NCBI GenBank assembly: GCA_023105745.1
Contig: JALGQZ010000009.1
Span: 7,972,937 to 8,036,936 of the forward strand
Direction: 5' to 3'
DNA: 64,000 nt
DNA from: Austropuccinia psidii
Taxonomy: Eukaryota > Basidiomycota > Pucciniomycetes > Pucciniales > Sphaerophragmiaceae
Part shown: piece after piece, positions 12,186 through 24,639 of the stretch
Layout: each line of letters begins with the position of its first letter
How positions within the stretch are numbered: the stretch's first letter is position 1
Position numbers and translations under genes: made by a program
Notes under the pieces: generated by a model
The model's input: the letters and a program-made list of their open reading frames with translations, nothing else
Told to the model about the DNA's origin: nothing
The model's database searches: none

Positions 12186-12520
12186 GCAGTCAAAAACTTT
12201 ATGTTCTTAGGGTATTTACCTTTGACTGTGCCTTGTACAAATTTGCTATCTGCTGATTTGGGCAGTTTGCCTTTGGAGGTTACAACTGGGTTAATAATTG
12301 TAATCTTCCCTGCACAAGTGGTTAAGGTTGGTTTACCTTGTATTGAAGCAGAGTTTCGTGGTTTTCTACTCCTCTGAGTGGCTATTGGTGTCCACTTTTT
12401 GGCTGTGATGAGGCCTTCACTAAGCCTTTTTCCTTTGCCCTTGCTGCCCTCTGGTTCTGAGGGTGTCACTGGTATGTTGGCCTGTGACTGGGTCTCAAGT
12501 GGTATGAAGTTTTCTTCCAC
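12173..12520 (-). CDS. leader ORF upstream of Gag-Pol, 115 residues, basic
   Basis: An open frame of 115 codons lies in the internal leader between the 5' LTR and Gag-Pol. It is Lys/Ser/Pro-rich ([25 protein letters not shown]). Its TGA and the Gag-Pol ATG form TGATATG, a one-base gap with a +1 frame change. That arrangement suggests translational restart, or a small separate protein. Its last stretch, [18 protein letters not shown], is not low complexity. No family recognised; function unknown. Confidence 0.5.
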   Translation of the reverse strand: MEENFIPLETQSQANIPVTPSEPEGSKGKGKRLSEGLITAKKWTPIATQRSRKPRNSASIQGKPTLTTCAGKITIINPVVTSKGKLPKSADSKFVQGTVKGKYPKNIKFLTACKH

Positions 12521-13112
12521 TGAATCAAAGCAGGAAAAAGAGGGCTTATGTCAGTTAAGACTTCTTACAAGGCTGGTTTTGCACGTCTAAGAATGGCCTC
12601 TGGGCTTGTATGTTACTACAGTATGCCCTTGTATAGTGACAGTGTAATTGAATTAACAATTCCACGTCAGAAATACAGCTTATTGATTATTGGTATACTG
12701 TTTGTATACCAATATCTTACAGAATACTTGTTATTAGCAAGTATAATCTGTCAAAAATGGTGTATTACAGGGCAATTGAGTTAACAATGTGCCCAAACAC
12801 GCCTCAACTGTTGGTTTATCAGTATGAGCTGTCTTAATTCAATTAAGAATTGAGACTGTATAAATGGCTTAAAAGTGTTTTTATATGCAAAACACGCCAA
12901 AAATACTGGTCTTGTGGTTATTAGCCACTAGACAAATACTCTTTAAAAATATGAGTATTATTAAATTTTAAAAGAAGAATATATATAAAATATATTTTTC
13001 AAAAGAAAATGACGCCTAAAAATAAAAAACAGGTGTCAATAAATGATAAAAAAGAGAAAAAACTTACTTGTAAGGTCCAAAATAAGTAAAAAACACGGCC
13101 AGGCCCCCAAAA
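12521..13112 (-). other. gypsy leader with candidate primer-binding site
   Basis: This A/T-rich leader follows the 5' LTR. On the minus strand the LTR end is followed by TTTT then GGGGGCCTGGCCGTG (about 13094-13108). This is the position of the primer-binding site, but I cannot assign the tRNA. All CpGs of the internal region are here or at 12357; the coding part has none. Confidence 0.4.
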
Positions 13113-14552
13113 TGTCAGGCTGAGTCTATGATAAGAGTAATAAAGTGTATTTACAACTTTTAACTATGACTGTGACACGGTATATAAAGGTTAAAAAGGT
13201 TTTATAAGAGTTGAAGATGGTTTTAATTTAATAATAAAAGGGCTTTACTATAGTGGATATAGTGGTGGTGAGCGCTGTTGAAAGCCCTGGGTGCAGCTTT
13301 ACCTGTTGGGTTACAATAATAAAGACTACAATTATTAAGATTATAATAATACCTGATTATTACCCAAGAGTAAAACTGTTTTTGACAGTTTACTACGTAG
13401 GGTATTCAAGAGCAGGATGAGGAAAGGTCTTTGGCTGTGAAAAGCCCTCCTTTTATCCTGAAATTGGGGTGGAAAGGCTGCTAGACCTTTCCACGTAGAG
13501 GAAGTGAAGATTTTTCACTCTCTAGGACAGGCTTGTGGTTTGCAAACAGCCTGTATACCCTGTATTGGGCTCAGATGTGGTTTTGAAACCACATCTGGGC
13601 AGTTTTCACCAATACAGGGTGAAAATTTTCATCTGGGGACCTCACAGCCTGATTCTGACGTGTATGACGCGTAGAATGCTGTACAGAAGCTGTATGGGAC
13701 CCCAGTATTGACTGACATATGAGGTATTGAAGTAAAAACATGCTTCTTCGTCTATTTGACACCTCACATTCATGGTTATGGGGTGTTATCCCATGGTAAG
13801 GCTGTATATGACAGCTGGTGGGATTTTGACCTTAAAATGGTCATAACTCTGTCAGTTTTTGAGATATCAAGCTCAAAATTGGTTCATTGAATAGCTCTAT
13901 ATGAGCTCTACACAATGGTACCCAACTTGACATGGTTATCATCAAATATGACAAAGTTATCCCATGTACAAGTATTTTTGTACATTGGCGTGGTTTGGGC
14001 AAAAAGCTGTATTAAGCTTGTTTGGCCAATAACTTCTGTTGTAGTTGAGTTATGGGGAAATGGATGGCACCATCAGATAGCCCTGATTGTGCTCTTTCCA
14101 AAAAGACCCCACTTTAAGTATCTCACACTAAAACTGTAAAAGTTAGATGAGAGGTGAATGTTTTGTTCACCCTTATTTGGTCTGAATTTGACCATAACTC
14201 AAGTAGTACTGGTGCTAGCTCAGTTTGGCTGGTACCATTGGATAGCCCTGGCTTAGAGCTTCATTTTGAATACCCATTTGATGGGGTTAAGCCTCTCCTT
14301 CTAGATTTTAGATGAGAGGTGAAAATTAAGGTTTATGCTCAGCAATGACTTTGAGCAGGAATAACTTTGTTATTTCTTGTCCTATGGTGATGGGACTTGT
14401 ATTTTCAGAAAGAGGTGAGTTTCCTCTTTCTTTTGATACCTTTTGAGCTAATTTGGCTCAGTTCCATGTTTTGGTGATATCTTGGCTATACCATTGATTT
14501 ATGGTGTATTGGCTGTCATGCTTGTGCTCTGGTTTTGAGTCACAGGCTGACA
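13113..14552 (-). repeat. 5' LTR of the intact gypsy
   Basis: Right copy, 1440 bp, carrying the promoter for leftward transcription. Differences from the left copy seen by eye include bases near 13204 (A for T), 13878 (A for G), 13942 (C for T), 13969 (C for G), 14206 (G for A), 14418 and 14462. Confidence 0.96.
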
Positions 14553-14557
14553 TATAC
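14553..14557. repeat. target site duplication TATAC, right copy
   Basis: Exact match to 4847-4851, directly outside the right LTR. Confidence 0.9.
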
Positions 14558-17289
14558 ACTATTCATTAATACAAGAAAGTCTTGAATGAAACTCATTCCA
14601 AACAGGGAAAGAAACTTCTTTCATGAAGATATTTGAAGGAGTGTCATATCAGATTTTTTCGCTTTCTATTTCAAATAATTGACTCACTTCACATCTTCCC
14701 AAAATTAGAAATCATAAATATGTAACTTTTTTAAGGCACAAACTCAATGTATAAAAAAGAATTTATCCAAAAAATGAAGCTTTTTTAAGCCAAATACCCC
14801 ACCATGTATCTTACCCCATCTTACATACCTTATATACCTTTGAAAATATTCAGAGCCTTAAGTATTGTCTTTATAAATACAGAGTTACTTTTTTTAATAT
14901 TCATTTATATCCCATATTTATGTGGAAAACATTTTTGCCACAAGTATTTGGAGTTTAATGTTTAGCTATTCATTTACCTTAATCAGGAGTAATATTCTTT
15001 TTTTTGAATCTTAGTAATCTTACCTTAATTATTAAATATATCAATATAAATTCTATTCTTACAGATTCATACGCGTTTCAATTTAATTAGAAATTCCCAT
15101 CATCAAAGTTATTTCTGAAGATTCTCAGAGAGAAAGAAACAATCAGAGACAAAGAATAAGATAGCTAAGAAGTTGGATTGCAAGAGAGAGCATACCTGAA
15201 GATTTTAAGAAAGAAAGAAACAATCAGAGACAAAGAATAAGATAGCTAAGAAGCTGGATGAGAGAACAACTTCTTATTAAGAGAAATATAAAACTATCAT
15301 AAGTAAAAGTTTTTTTGGGGAATATTTCCTTTGAATATGATATTTACAGGAACTTGACACAGCTGTTTTTAAATGGTTAAAGGAGTACATGATATAGCTT
15401 TATTTTTGTTTTATTCGCAGAAATCAAGAACAATCAAGTTTTTGGGAAAAATTGAATTCCAAAATAATAATAACAAGTTAGCTCCCAGTATGAAGCAAGG
15501 TTCAAGTCTTGTTGGAGCTGCTACCCTTCCAGAAGGGATAGCTTCTTTATAATGGTGACTGGTGAGTTATTCAAAACTATATGGGTAGGATATGTAGTAT
15601 TGGATCCTCAGTTCTATGTTAGAAACAATGGAAAAAGAAAAAAAAAAGGAAAATACTGTCAATAAAGCCAAGATTTATTCAAAGTTCTATATTTTCACAG
15701 CTTACTGATGAGTTAGCATCTCGAGAAGTACCAAAGTTTTTTTATCCTTGAAGAATATTTGTGCACTAATTCTTAGTAATTTTACATTTGAAAAATACAA
15801 AAATAAAAAAACACTCCAAATATGACTAAAATGGCCAGAAATTGCATCATATGTATCCATTTTCCATTTAGTGGTAAATGGATAAATTCTTGATTTATAA
15901 ATTTGTAGAAAGGATCTCTTCCATTATTATGGATCATTCAAACACTAAAAGGTAAAAGCACACCTGGATATTGAGAATACAGACAAAAGAGGAAAATTCA
16001 ATTCCCAATGCTATATTTTCTCAGGAATAAGGTGGTAATTCATTTATTCAAAAAGACTAGCTATCTTCAAGATGAATTTGAGATAATTATGAACTCTTTA
16101 TTCATTTATAGCTTGATTTAAACAATGGAAAACCGTCCAAAAACACTGAAAATAGATCCAAAATGGGAAAATTTTCACATATTTCAATGAAAATATGAGT
16201 AATTAGTTCATTTAATCAGAAATCATTCTATTATTGAATATAAATAATTATACTTGATATCTTATATCTAAAAACTTGTAACACTTGTAACAGATACAAG
16301 TGCACCAAAATGAAAACTGTTAGTATTACTCTATGATATAGTAAAAAAAGAGATATAGCCATGGGTTTGAAACAAAAAAGAGTATTTGAAATTAATTTTG
16401 AAGATATTTACTATCATTATATTGTGTTTATGAATCTACTGAAATCCTTGGGTGCAAAGATTTAACATAGGATCATTATAATAATCAGTAAAATAATGGA
16501 AATTATCATTAGATTTGGTCTATTCTAAGAGTATTACTGCTTTTGAGAGCTTCAATAAATGATAATTTCAATAAAATAAATATAATTTATCATTTATATT
16601 AGAAGACCTCTTTTCATCTTTATCCATGGAATTGAGAGGCTATTCACCTTTCACATGACCATGGAGGAAAAAGGTCTAATACTGTAGCTCAATTGGTGTG
16701 AGCCTTAAAGTTATTTTTATAAACCCAAAATGTTAGCCTGGTTCCTCTTTTGTGGTTTCCAGTCTAAATTACTAGTAATTAATAAACTAAAAATAGGTGG
16801 AATACTATTAAATTTGATTAAGAGACATGTCACTAGTTCTAAAATTATTCACTGTTGGAATTCAGGGCTTCAAAAGTAAAAATAAATTTGAAAAAATGAA
16901 TTGAATCACTTATAAGTGAGATCACTAATATTTCCAAAATAAAATGTAAGTAATTTTAACTGTAAAGATATCTTTTTTCAAGGGCTCCAAGGACTAATTC
17001 TAAGAGAATTAATTCTCTTTAAATCTTGTAATTACAAATTTGAAATAAAAGTACATGAAGTGATTCTTTTTTAATGAGGAAAGAATTTTCATGGTAAAAG
17101 GAGCAAATCTAACAACAAAATTAATGACATAGTGGGAAAATATACTTTGACACAAAAAAGTAATCAGTCATATTAACAAGATTCAATTCATATTAAAATA
17201 ACATTAATATAAGTATCTGAAATTTATACAAAATAATGAAACAAATGAGATGAAAATTCAAAGAAAGTCATTGGAGTCTGTATAGCAGG
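14558..17289. other. A/T-rich non-coding DNA with old repeat debris
   Basis: No coding frame is supported. Between about 15600 and 16350 the diverged satellite-like module seen at 3840-4846 resumes. At 16729 the string CCCAAAATGTTAGCCTGG resembles the primer-site/LTR junction of the intact gypsy (CCCCAAAATGTCAGGCTG at 13105-13122), hinting at an old LTR edge. Confidence 0.35.
15117..15278. repeat. two tandem copies of an 81-bp unit
   Basis: GAAGATTCTCAGAGAGAAAG at 15117 recurs as GAAGATTTTAAGAAAGAAAG at 15198. The following bases, through AAGAATAAGATAGCTAAGAAG, are nearly identical. The period is 81. Confidence 0.8.
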
Positions 17290-20116
17290 TAAAGTTTTAC
17301 AGGCTTGCAGGCTCAAGAAAAAGACCACAAAAAATTGATTAATTTATAATTAAAAATAAAAAAATTTATTTTTAAAGAAAAATATAAAAGTAAACATTAT
17401 AATTAAAAATTAACAAGAAAATTACATTAAAACTTACAAAATTTAGAAATATACTTTTACATGAAATAATAAAGTAAAAATAAATTTTCATCAAAAATAT
17501 TAAAAATAAAACATGTTTTGCAAAAAATTTAATAAACATTATTATAGATTTTTTCCAAGAAATAAATATACAAACATAATTTCACCTTTGGATTCCTCAT
17601 AAAATTTCAGGTAGGGTCACTTATGAGTGAAAATTTTGTAGCTCAACTGTAAATAAGCTTAAATTAAGTTTTTATTATTTTCTGTATTAAAATCCGAAAA
17701 TCCTAAAAACTTTAAGTAAATTAACACCACATCAATTTTTGTTTTATAATTAAGTTTTGGTGTGTAATTTAGAAGCCATGAGGAATTGAAGAATTTTCAA
17801 TTGAAATTTCAAAATTTACCTTTGTATTACATAAGTGAACTTGAATTTAAATATGTGGAAACAATAATTGCACTTGTTTACTTGGGATCTTTAAATTGAT
17901 CAGATGTGAAAATTTTAATTGTAATAGATGATGAGGAATTAAAGAAAAAATAAATTGGATAGATTAACTCCAAGGGGGAAAGGAATTTTGGCTCCAAGGG
18001 TGCCAGACTCCCCCAAATCCCTTGCTGACAGGTGTGAGATGTTAAACTTCATGCAAAGGTTCATCATCTTGGGCCTGGAATTGAGTAACAGTGTCTGTAA
18101 CTCAATTTATTATGAGTTTTTGATTCCAAAAAGGGCAGTTTCAACTGTTGCCAAGAGGTTAAAACTACCCTTAACTAAAGAAGAACTTAATAAAAAAGGT
18201 TTCAACTGGATTTAAAGTCTTTTGCACACATTCTGACATTTGTTGAAGTCTATAAACCAATAATTACTATAGAAATGGTGGGTTCAAGGGACTAAAAATA
18301 GGTTAAAATTGCTCAAAATGGCTAAACAAGCCCTTTTTTGGACCAAAACAGGGTTCAATGATTGCATAATTTAATTTTCTGTTTTCAATGTGTTTCTCAC
18401 AACTGATGAGAGGAAATTTTAATTTTTTAGTATTAGAATTGGTGGCTATAAAAGAATGTCTTCTTTGTCCCACGTTTCTCTTCATGTTTGAATCTTTTCC
18501 TTTTACAATGAGTTTAAACACTATTAAACCAATCAATAAAATATTCTAACCAAAATTGTTAAATAATTTTAAAACTTTTTACCATGTTCAAAAAACAATA
18601 TAATCATTGTTTGTAACTCTTATAATCATTTTTACTCTTGAACCACCCCAAAACTGAATTAAAGAAGCTTTATTCACTTTTAACTTTGTCACTTTGTTTC
18701 CAGATTAACTCTCGTCACTTTTGGGTGTGTATCCTCTTCAAGAATCCTTTTAGAGACTCTGTTCTCATATTAATTTCCTGCAGCTCTTATCTTCATTAAT
18801 GCCAATTGAAATTTCTCTTGAAGAAATCTCTTTTGTAGCCATAAATATCTTTTGTACAATATTTTTGAATAAATTTTTATTTTTGGTAAAACAATACATT
18901 GTTATAATAATATTTTTATACCAAAATTGTTGAAAACAATAACTTTGGTGTATTTTATTTGAAAACTCTTAAAGGTTACTATTTTTAATTAAATTTTATC
19001 TTACAAAGATTTTGAGGAGAGGAAAAGTACTTGATTTTCTAGCAAACCTTCAGATCCACACCTTAAAATTGAGGTCCCATCAGCCTGTTATAGTTCTGTA
19101 TTGGGATTAAATGCAGGTTTGAGACCAAAAGGTTTTATTTTTACCCAATTAAATGTCAGGATTGCTTTTTAAAGACTCTCCAGATATTCTCTGGGGCTTT
19201 TGACATGTCTTATGGCCTTTTATGAGACATTTTATGAATAATTGAAGTATAAAACGCCTTTTCAAGAGCTTGACACATCATAATTAAATTATAATCCCAA
19301 ACATCCTAAATAATATATGTGAAAAGAGTTATGTGGGCTTTTAAAATTTAAACTTTGATATATTTCTCATTTTCAAGATTTGTAATTGGCTAATAGTTTG
19401 TCCTGTGCTGAAATACAAAGTATGGTTATAATTCTTACCAAATATGGAAGAGGTACATCAGAGTCATACACAACCAAATATTTTCTAACTTTTATAAAAT
19501 AGTAGTTCTCGGAATTTAAGAGAGAACCACTGACACCTTTTGATATCTAAGTGATACAGCAAGCTTGGTGGTGTCATTATATAGAGCTCCTGTATTCCTT
19601 CCAAAAAGAATTTCATTTGGTGGGTATAGAGTGAGAGCTGTATAGGATAGATAGGGTGTATAAATAACAGGTTGTTTAATTCCTTTAGTAGGTGTAGACT
19701 GTTAAATTATGTTTAAGGTATGGAACAGCCTTATAGACAGTCCCATGAGCTCTCCCCACTTGAGTGCTTCAACAAAAGAATTAAAATTATGGGGCTGTGA
19801 TAAAATGATGAGTTTTCGTATATTAGAGGTCAAAATTGATGCTTATTCTGACTAAGATCTTACAGACTTAATAGCCCTGATATATTTTATTGTTTGAAAT
19901 AGAATAGTACTTTCTTGGAGAGGGAGCTTTCCTCTTTCATATGGTCACACATAAATTATGTACTTTGAACATTCTGTTATTGATATTTGTGACCTCATTG
20001 CTTCTTTATTTGGCTCAATAATGTAAAAAGCTTCTTGTTTGACTACTTTGATTAGATACCATAGTTTATGGTATTTTTCATGTCATATTTTTCTCTGGGG
20101 TTTAGTCACAGGCTGA
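17290..20116 (-). repeat. left LTR-like repeat of a decayed gypsy
   Basis: The first part (17330-19070) matches 24690-25781 plus 42376-43000 over its whole length with many substitutions. Shared landmarks include AAAGACCACAAA, CTCCTCATAAAA, AACTGTTGCCAAGAG and AGAATGTCTTCTTTG. The later part (about 19078-20116) resembles the intact gypsy LTR, for example AGCCTGT...TGTATTGGG and an end CACAGGCTGA followed by AGCCTCCCTCC. Whether both parts form one 2.8-kb LTR is uncertain. Confidence 0.5.
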
Positions 20117-20127
20117 AATAGCCTCCC

Positions 20128-23100
20128 TCCACACACACATACTCCTTTATGAGAATATTATTTTCCAATAGATTCTCTGAGTCCTTTGAGCTGTATCCTT
20201 CCATATTTAATATAATTTCTTATTTTACAATTTATTTTACCTGATGGTATGCCCTTGCATTAAATAATTTTTACTCTTTGTGTCATTTTTTTTGTTTTAC
20301 TTTTAGGCTTTTTCTTAAACAAATATATCTTCTTTGTCCAATCTCCACCTGTGTCTTTGTCTCCTTATATGAGAAATATGTTGATAATTGGTACCCAGAA
20401 GGAAACCATCAATTCCTTAATTTTAAAATACTAAAACCTCAATATGCAATCCTGAATTATCCTTCAAGTGTGCAATTAGGATTTCTTTTTGATTTGTACT
20501 AAGTAATCTAATTTTTTCTGAGGTAATTCAGTTTTCTTCCGCTGGAATTGATATTTCAGACTAAAAATGAAAGTGTTTGTCCAATTATTTCTTGGCTAAT
20601 TCTGAGAATTTTCCCCTGTGTCAATTATCAAGGAATTTTCCTCTTTACACTTTAACTATACAGTTTTTATTTCTTCCCTTGAGTTAACTCCATGAGTTAT
20701 TTTAGTATTTCCAAAAATATTTGGCCATATGTTTTTCTTTATTTCAAACTGTAACCACCTGTTTTTTTGTCAATAAAATATCTAATGAGGTTAAAATTAA
20801 TCTCTTTTGGTGAATATTTCTCATATTACACAGCTTATTGGCTTATGGGGTCTTATTCACTGCTTAATACATATTATATCCCATTTATCCTAAGATCTGA
20901 TTCTGGATTCTCTTCTCATTCCTCCAGATATGACTGTATTTCAAGTATCTTCTTCCCTATTGGGAAAATATTTCCATATGGATCAGGTTACCGAAAATCG
21001 TTTGAGGTATTCTTCCTCTTTGCTTATGCATTATTGGAATTATTTTTTTCCAGGAGATGATCTTCCCTTTTCCCTTCATCCCAATTTTGTCTCCATGGAT
21101 TACACATTTTCTTGTTCTCTTCTCTCCATTTATGTGAAAAATAAGGGCTCTAAAATTTTAGCGTTTAAGATTTAATTTAAGTTGAAGTAAATTTTTAATT
21201 TTCCATTTCTTACTATTAATATGATTAAGTGTTTTTTATATATTTTTTTGACAGTTTTGTCACATAAAACTAGTAATAAAAAATCATGCCTTTAAGAATC
21301 CGAATTTTGATTGGTACTGCTTTAAACCATAGACTATCATAACCCATGCCATATACTGTACACCGACAGGTATGGGATATGAGACTCTTGAGCTTATAAG
21401 GTCTTCCCATTCCTCTATAAAAGATAATTTTCATATGCTATCACACACACTTCCATAATTCAATCTAAGAATAGAATCTTTATTATTCTTCAAAATCTTT
21501 ATGGCAAGTTATTTATTACAAATGATGCTCTGTTTTACTCATATAATCCCATATAGAAGATAATTTTTGAGGATCTTTATTGATCTTGGTTTAACTCAAT
21601 TCTGTTAGAAGCCTTTTATACAATGCACTTAGGATATGTATGGTATTGGAACTCCATCTGACTTAGTGTACCTGCTAAGGTCTGTGAAGTAGCCACTGAA
21701 TCGGGAATTGCAAAGAAAGCTTATGATTGAGAGTTGAGTGCTAGATATCACTATTATACTACGTTCTATTTTATTAAAAATATCAATGGCCAGGATCTCA
21801 CTCATTTTTTTCATTTTATTTTCTGGGTATTAAGGTCTCCTCAGAATCTGTATCTATCTAGTCTATACATCTAGATAAATTTTAACAGCATTTGCTTCAA
21901 TATTCCTAATATACAATGACCCGTGTCATAGTCTGATAAATATTTCCCTGAAGTTTTTATAAATCCTATTTTTTCCTTTATTGTGATGTTGGTTCCATAT
22001 TGTGCTTCCTTGAGCCAATTTCATAGGTATTTCGATGGGTAATTTTGGTAATTTGGCCGATCTCTAGTGATTGAGGTTTTTTTGCGTGTCCTTATCATGG
22101 ATAACTATTTTTAATGCTTTAAATTTTCATACCATAAATGTTCTAGTATGTTTTATCTATCAGGAAACCCTGAATTTTGGAGTTTTTCAAAAAAACAAAG
22201 TCTTGGTTAAATATGAAATTCCTTTCTCATGCGAAATGATAATCTATTTGATTATATTTTAGCTATGAAGTCATTCTTCCTTATTCACTAATAGGTTTCC
22301 TTGCCTTGGATGGAAGTATATACTTTTCCATCTGATGGTATGGTAATTTAAGTTTTTTTCCATTATGAGGAAGCCTCCCCCAGTATTAATTAACAGTTTC
22401 TATTTATCTTTTTCAATGGAGACCCTTATCATCTTGAGATTCTCCTGGATTTGTATAAGTTTCTTTCTCAGTGTTGGAAAAAGGTTTTTACATTGAAAGT
22501 GTGAGTAGAAATATGTTTTACTGACCCATTTGCAATGTTCTTTATTTTTGTTTAGTATTTTGTATTTTTAGAGCCTCTCCTTGTATTCTACTACATATTT
22601 CTCTACACACTCATATTTAATCACTCAGTCTTAAATTTTTCGATCTAAAATACTTTCAGAATTGAATCTGTACTGTTGCACTTCGGTGCCTGATCTTTTA
22701 TTAAAAAAATGAAACTACCTTTCACTCTTTGTATATTTTATCACATAGCTATCTGGTGTTCCCCAGCTGTGGAAAACATGTTTTCTTTTGAGTGCTCCTG
22801 AATTCCTTTCTTGGGAGCCTCCTTTTCTATACTATATTTAATCAAGGAATTACATGAAATAGTCGTTTTTTATGTAGGATATTTTATTATTGAATGATTG
22901 GAGTTTTTATAAAATTCTATTCTAGGAAGATAAATGGAGTATATCAAAATGATTAACTGTCTTCATGTAACTTTATTAACCAGAAATAAGAATCTCTAGC
23001 CAGTTTTTGATTTAAAAGGGTGAAGCTTTGATATTATATTTAAAATATGCGTTATTTATTAATTATTCACATCCATAATTACTATGAAATAGAAAATAAA

Positions 23101-24500
23101 AATCTTTTTCTATTTCATATATTTTTTGGTGAATATTCTTTACATGCCTTTTGGATTAATTTTTCCCTTCTAAGACTTGGTATAATCTGTTATTTGTTTT
23201 TTCAGAGCTTATAAACCTTCTAGTACAACTTTTCACAAATGTGCAAATAGCCTTGGCTTGGGTACTAAATTATTTTTCAATATTTCTGATAATATCTTGG
23301 AGTTTTTCAAAAAGCTCTTGTGTAATATCCTGGAATTCAGCCATGTTCCACTAAGGATTATTAATAATTATTTTACTTTCAGCTATCTCATTAATAGCAT
23401 CTATATAAGTGATCTTTTAATATCCCTATGAAAAAATTGATAGGATTAATAGGAGAATTTAAAATTAGTTGTTGTTATTCACTTATTTTACTAGATAAAA
23501 AAGTTACTATATCATTTTCTTCCGCTGGTTAGAACCTGTATTGTTATTTCAATTTAATCCTTTTCTCTTCCTGGACGCCACATGAGCTTTTTTAGGCTGG
23601 TCAATACTGGATAAAGTTTCCATTGATCTGATTGATCCTGGATGTTGTTATAATTATGGGGAGTGGGTGATCTATCCACTCCGTGTGTGCTCCTGAAGGA
23701 TTCTGAGGGGGCTCTTTCTAAAACTATTTTCCTATTTCTTGTAGTGAATTAATTATTCCTGATCCTGGAGTCTATTTAATCAGTTGCAGCTCCGGATGAT
23801 ATTGAAGTCTATCCATTATTTCAAGAGATCACTGAAATGATGCTAATTTGAAACTCATTTCAATTCTTTTTTCCAGAAAGCCTTGAAATCAATATGCCAA
23901 CCAAATTATTCTCTTTTCCAAGTTTCATTGCAGAAGGGGTTTAAGAGGCTAGGTATATCAATTTGTTGAGCCATGTATTCTAACTGCTCGAATTTTAGGT
24001 CTTTATTGAGCTGGAAGTTGAAATTTAGGGTCGGAGTAATGTCTCCCCGTGTTTCTCTATCAACTATGGGGTCGAAGTATCTAAACATTTACTTATCCTG
24101 CTCTTGGTCTTCCCTATGGATTCTCCTGTTGGAATTAGAGATCTCCAAGATGAAAAATATTCAGTCGCATCTATGGGAAGTGAAAGATCTCAATTCTGAA
24201 AAGGCAGCTATCTTTTGGAAACTTCTTGTAGCATCTTTGGATTAACTTCTCTGGTCAATTTGACTTGAGATGTGATAACTAAACTAATGATTGTAATTAT
24301 ACCATGTTTTTTTCAATACGGTTGGATGAATAATCTTCTTTATTGTTTTTTTTTGGCTTCCTTGTGGTTTCTGGGTGTTCGGAGGGTCACATCTTTGACT
24401 TGGTATCCAAGAATATTCAAATTTCTTCCACTAGAAGGTAAAAGGTATCCAAAAATCAGGTTTGACTATTCTTGGTATGAGAATGCAAGAAGATAATTAG
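20128..24500 (-). pseudogene. heavily decayed Ty3/gypsy polyprotein
   Basis: No long frame survives, but nucleotide similarity to the intact gypsy persists. TTGGTTTAACTCAATTCTGT near 21588 matches the RT region at 9050-9080, continuing into a CATACAATG...ATGTATGG block and TCTGTGAAGT. The order is the same as in the intact element: LTR end and polypurine tract on the left, Gag-like part on the right. The coding direction was leftward. Open frames here, such as the plus-strand one near 20767-21060, are chance shadows. Confidence 0.45.
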
Positions 24501-24639
24501 AACTGAAAAAAATGACAAATCTATATTTCAAAAACTGTAAAATAGTATCTTCAGTTAATTTGCTTTGAAAAATCAATACTTTGTTTTTTTCCTTAATAAG
24601 AAAAAACTCAAAAATCACTAACACATTTGTTATTTTTGT

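Larger units (their letters stand above)
4852..14552 (-). mobile_element. full-length Ty3/gypsy chromovirus LTR retrotransposon
   Basis: A complete 9.7-kb element, transcribed leftward. Both LTRs are 1440 bp, begin TGTCAGGCTG and end CAGGCTGACA, and are flanked by the 5-bp duplication TATAC (4847-4851 and 14553-14557). I found about seven substitutions between the LTRs and no length difference, so insertion is recent. Inside are a candidate primer-binding site, a 115-residue leader ORF, an uninterrupted Gag-Pol of 1951 residues with C-terminal chromodomain, and a polypurine tract at the 3' LTR. All parts needed for autonomous transposition look intact. From 5730 to 12356 there is no CpG dinucleotide. 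Confidence 0.97.

Noticed and set aside
6445..12784. Many plus-strand ORFs opposite the gypsy Gag-Pol
   Set aside because: They are shadows of the minus-strand polyprotein, with no family resemblance.
17955..18215. 86-codon plus-strand ORF
   Set aside because: It lies in the LTR-like repeat, and the other copy (25340-25580) does not keep the frame open.
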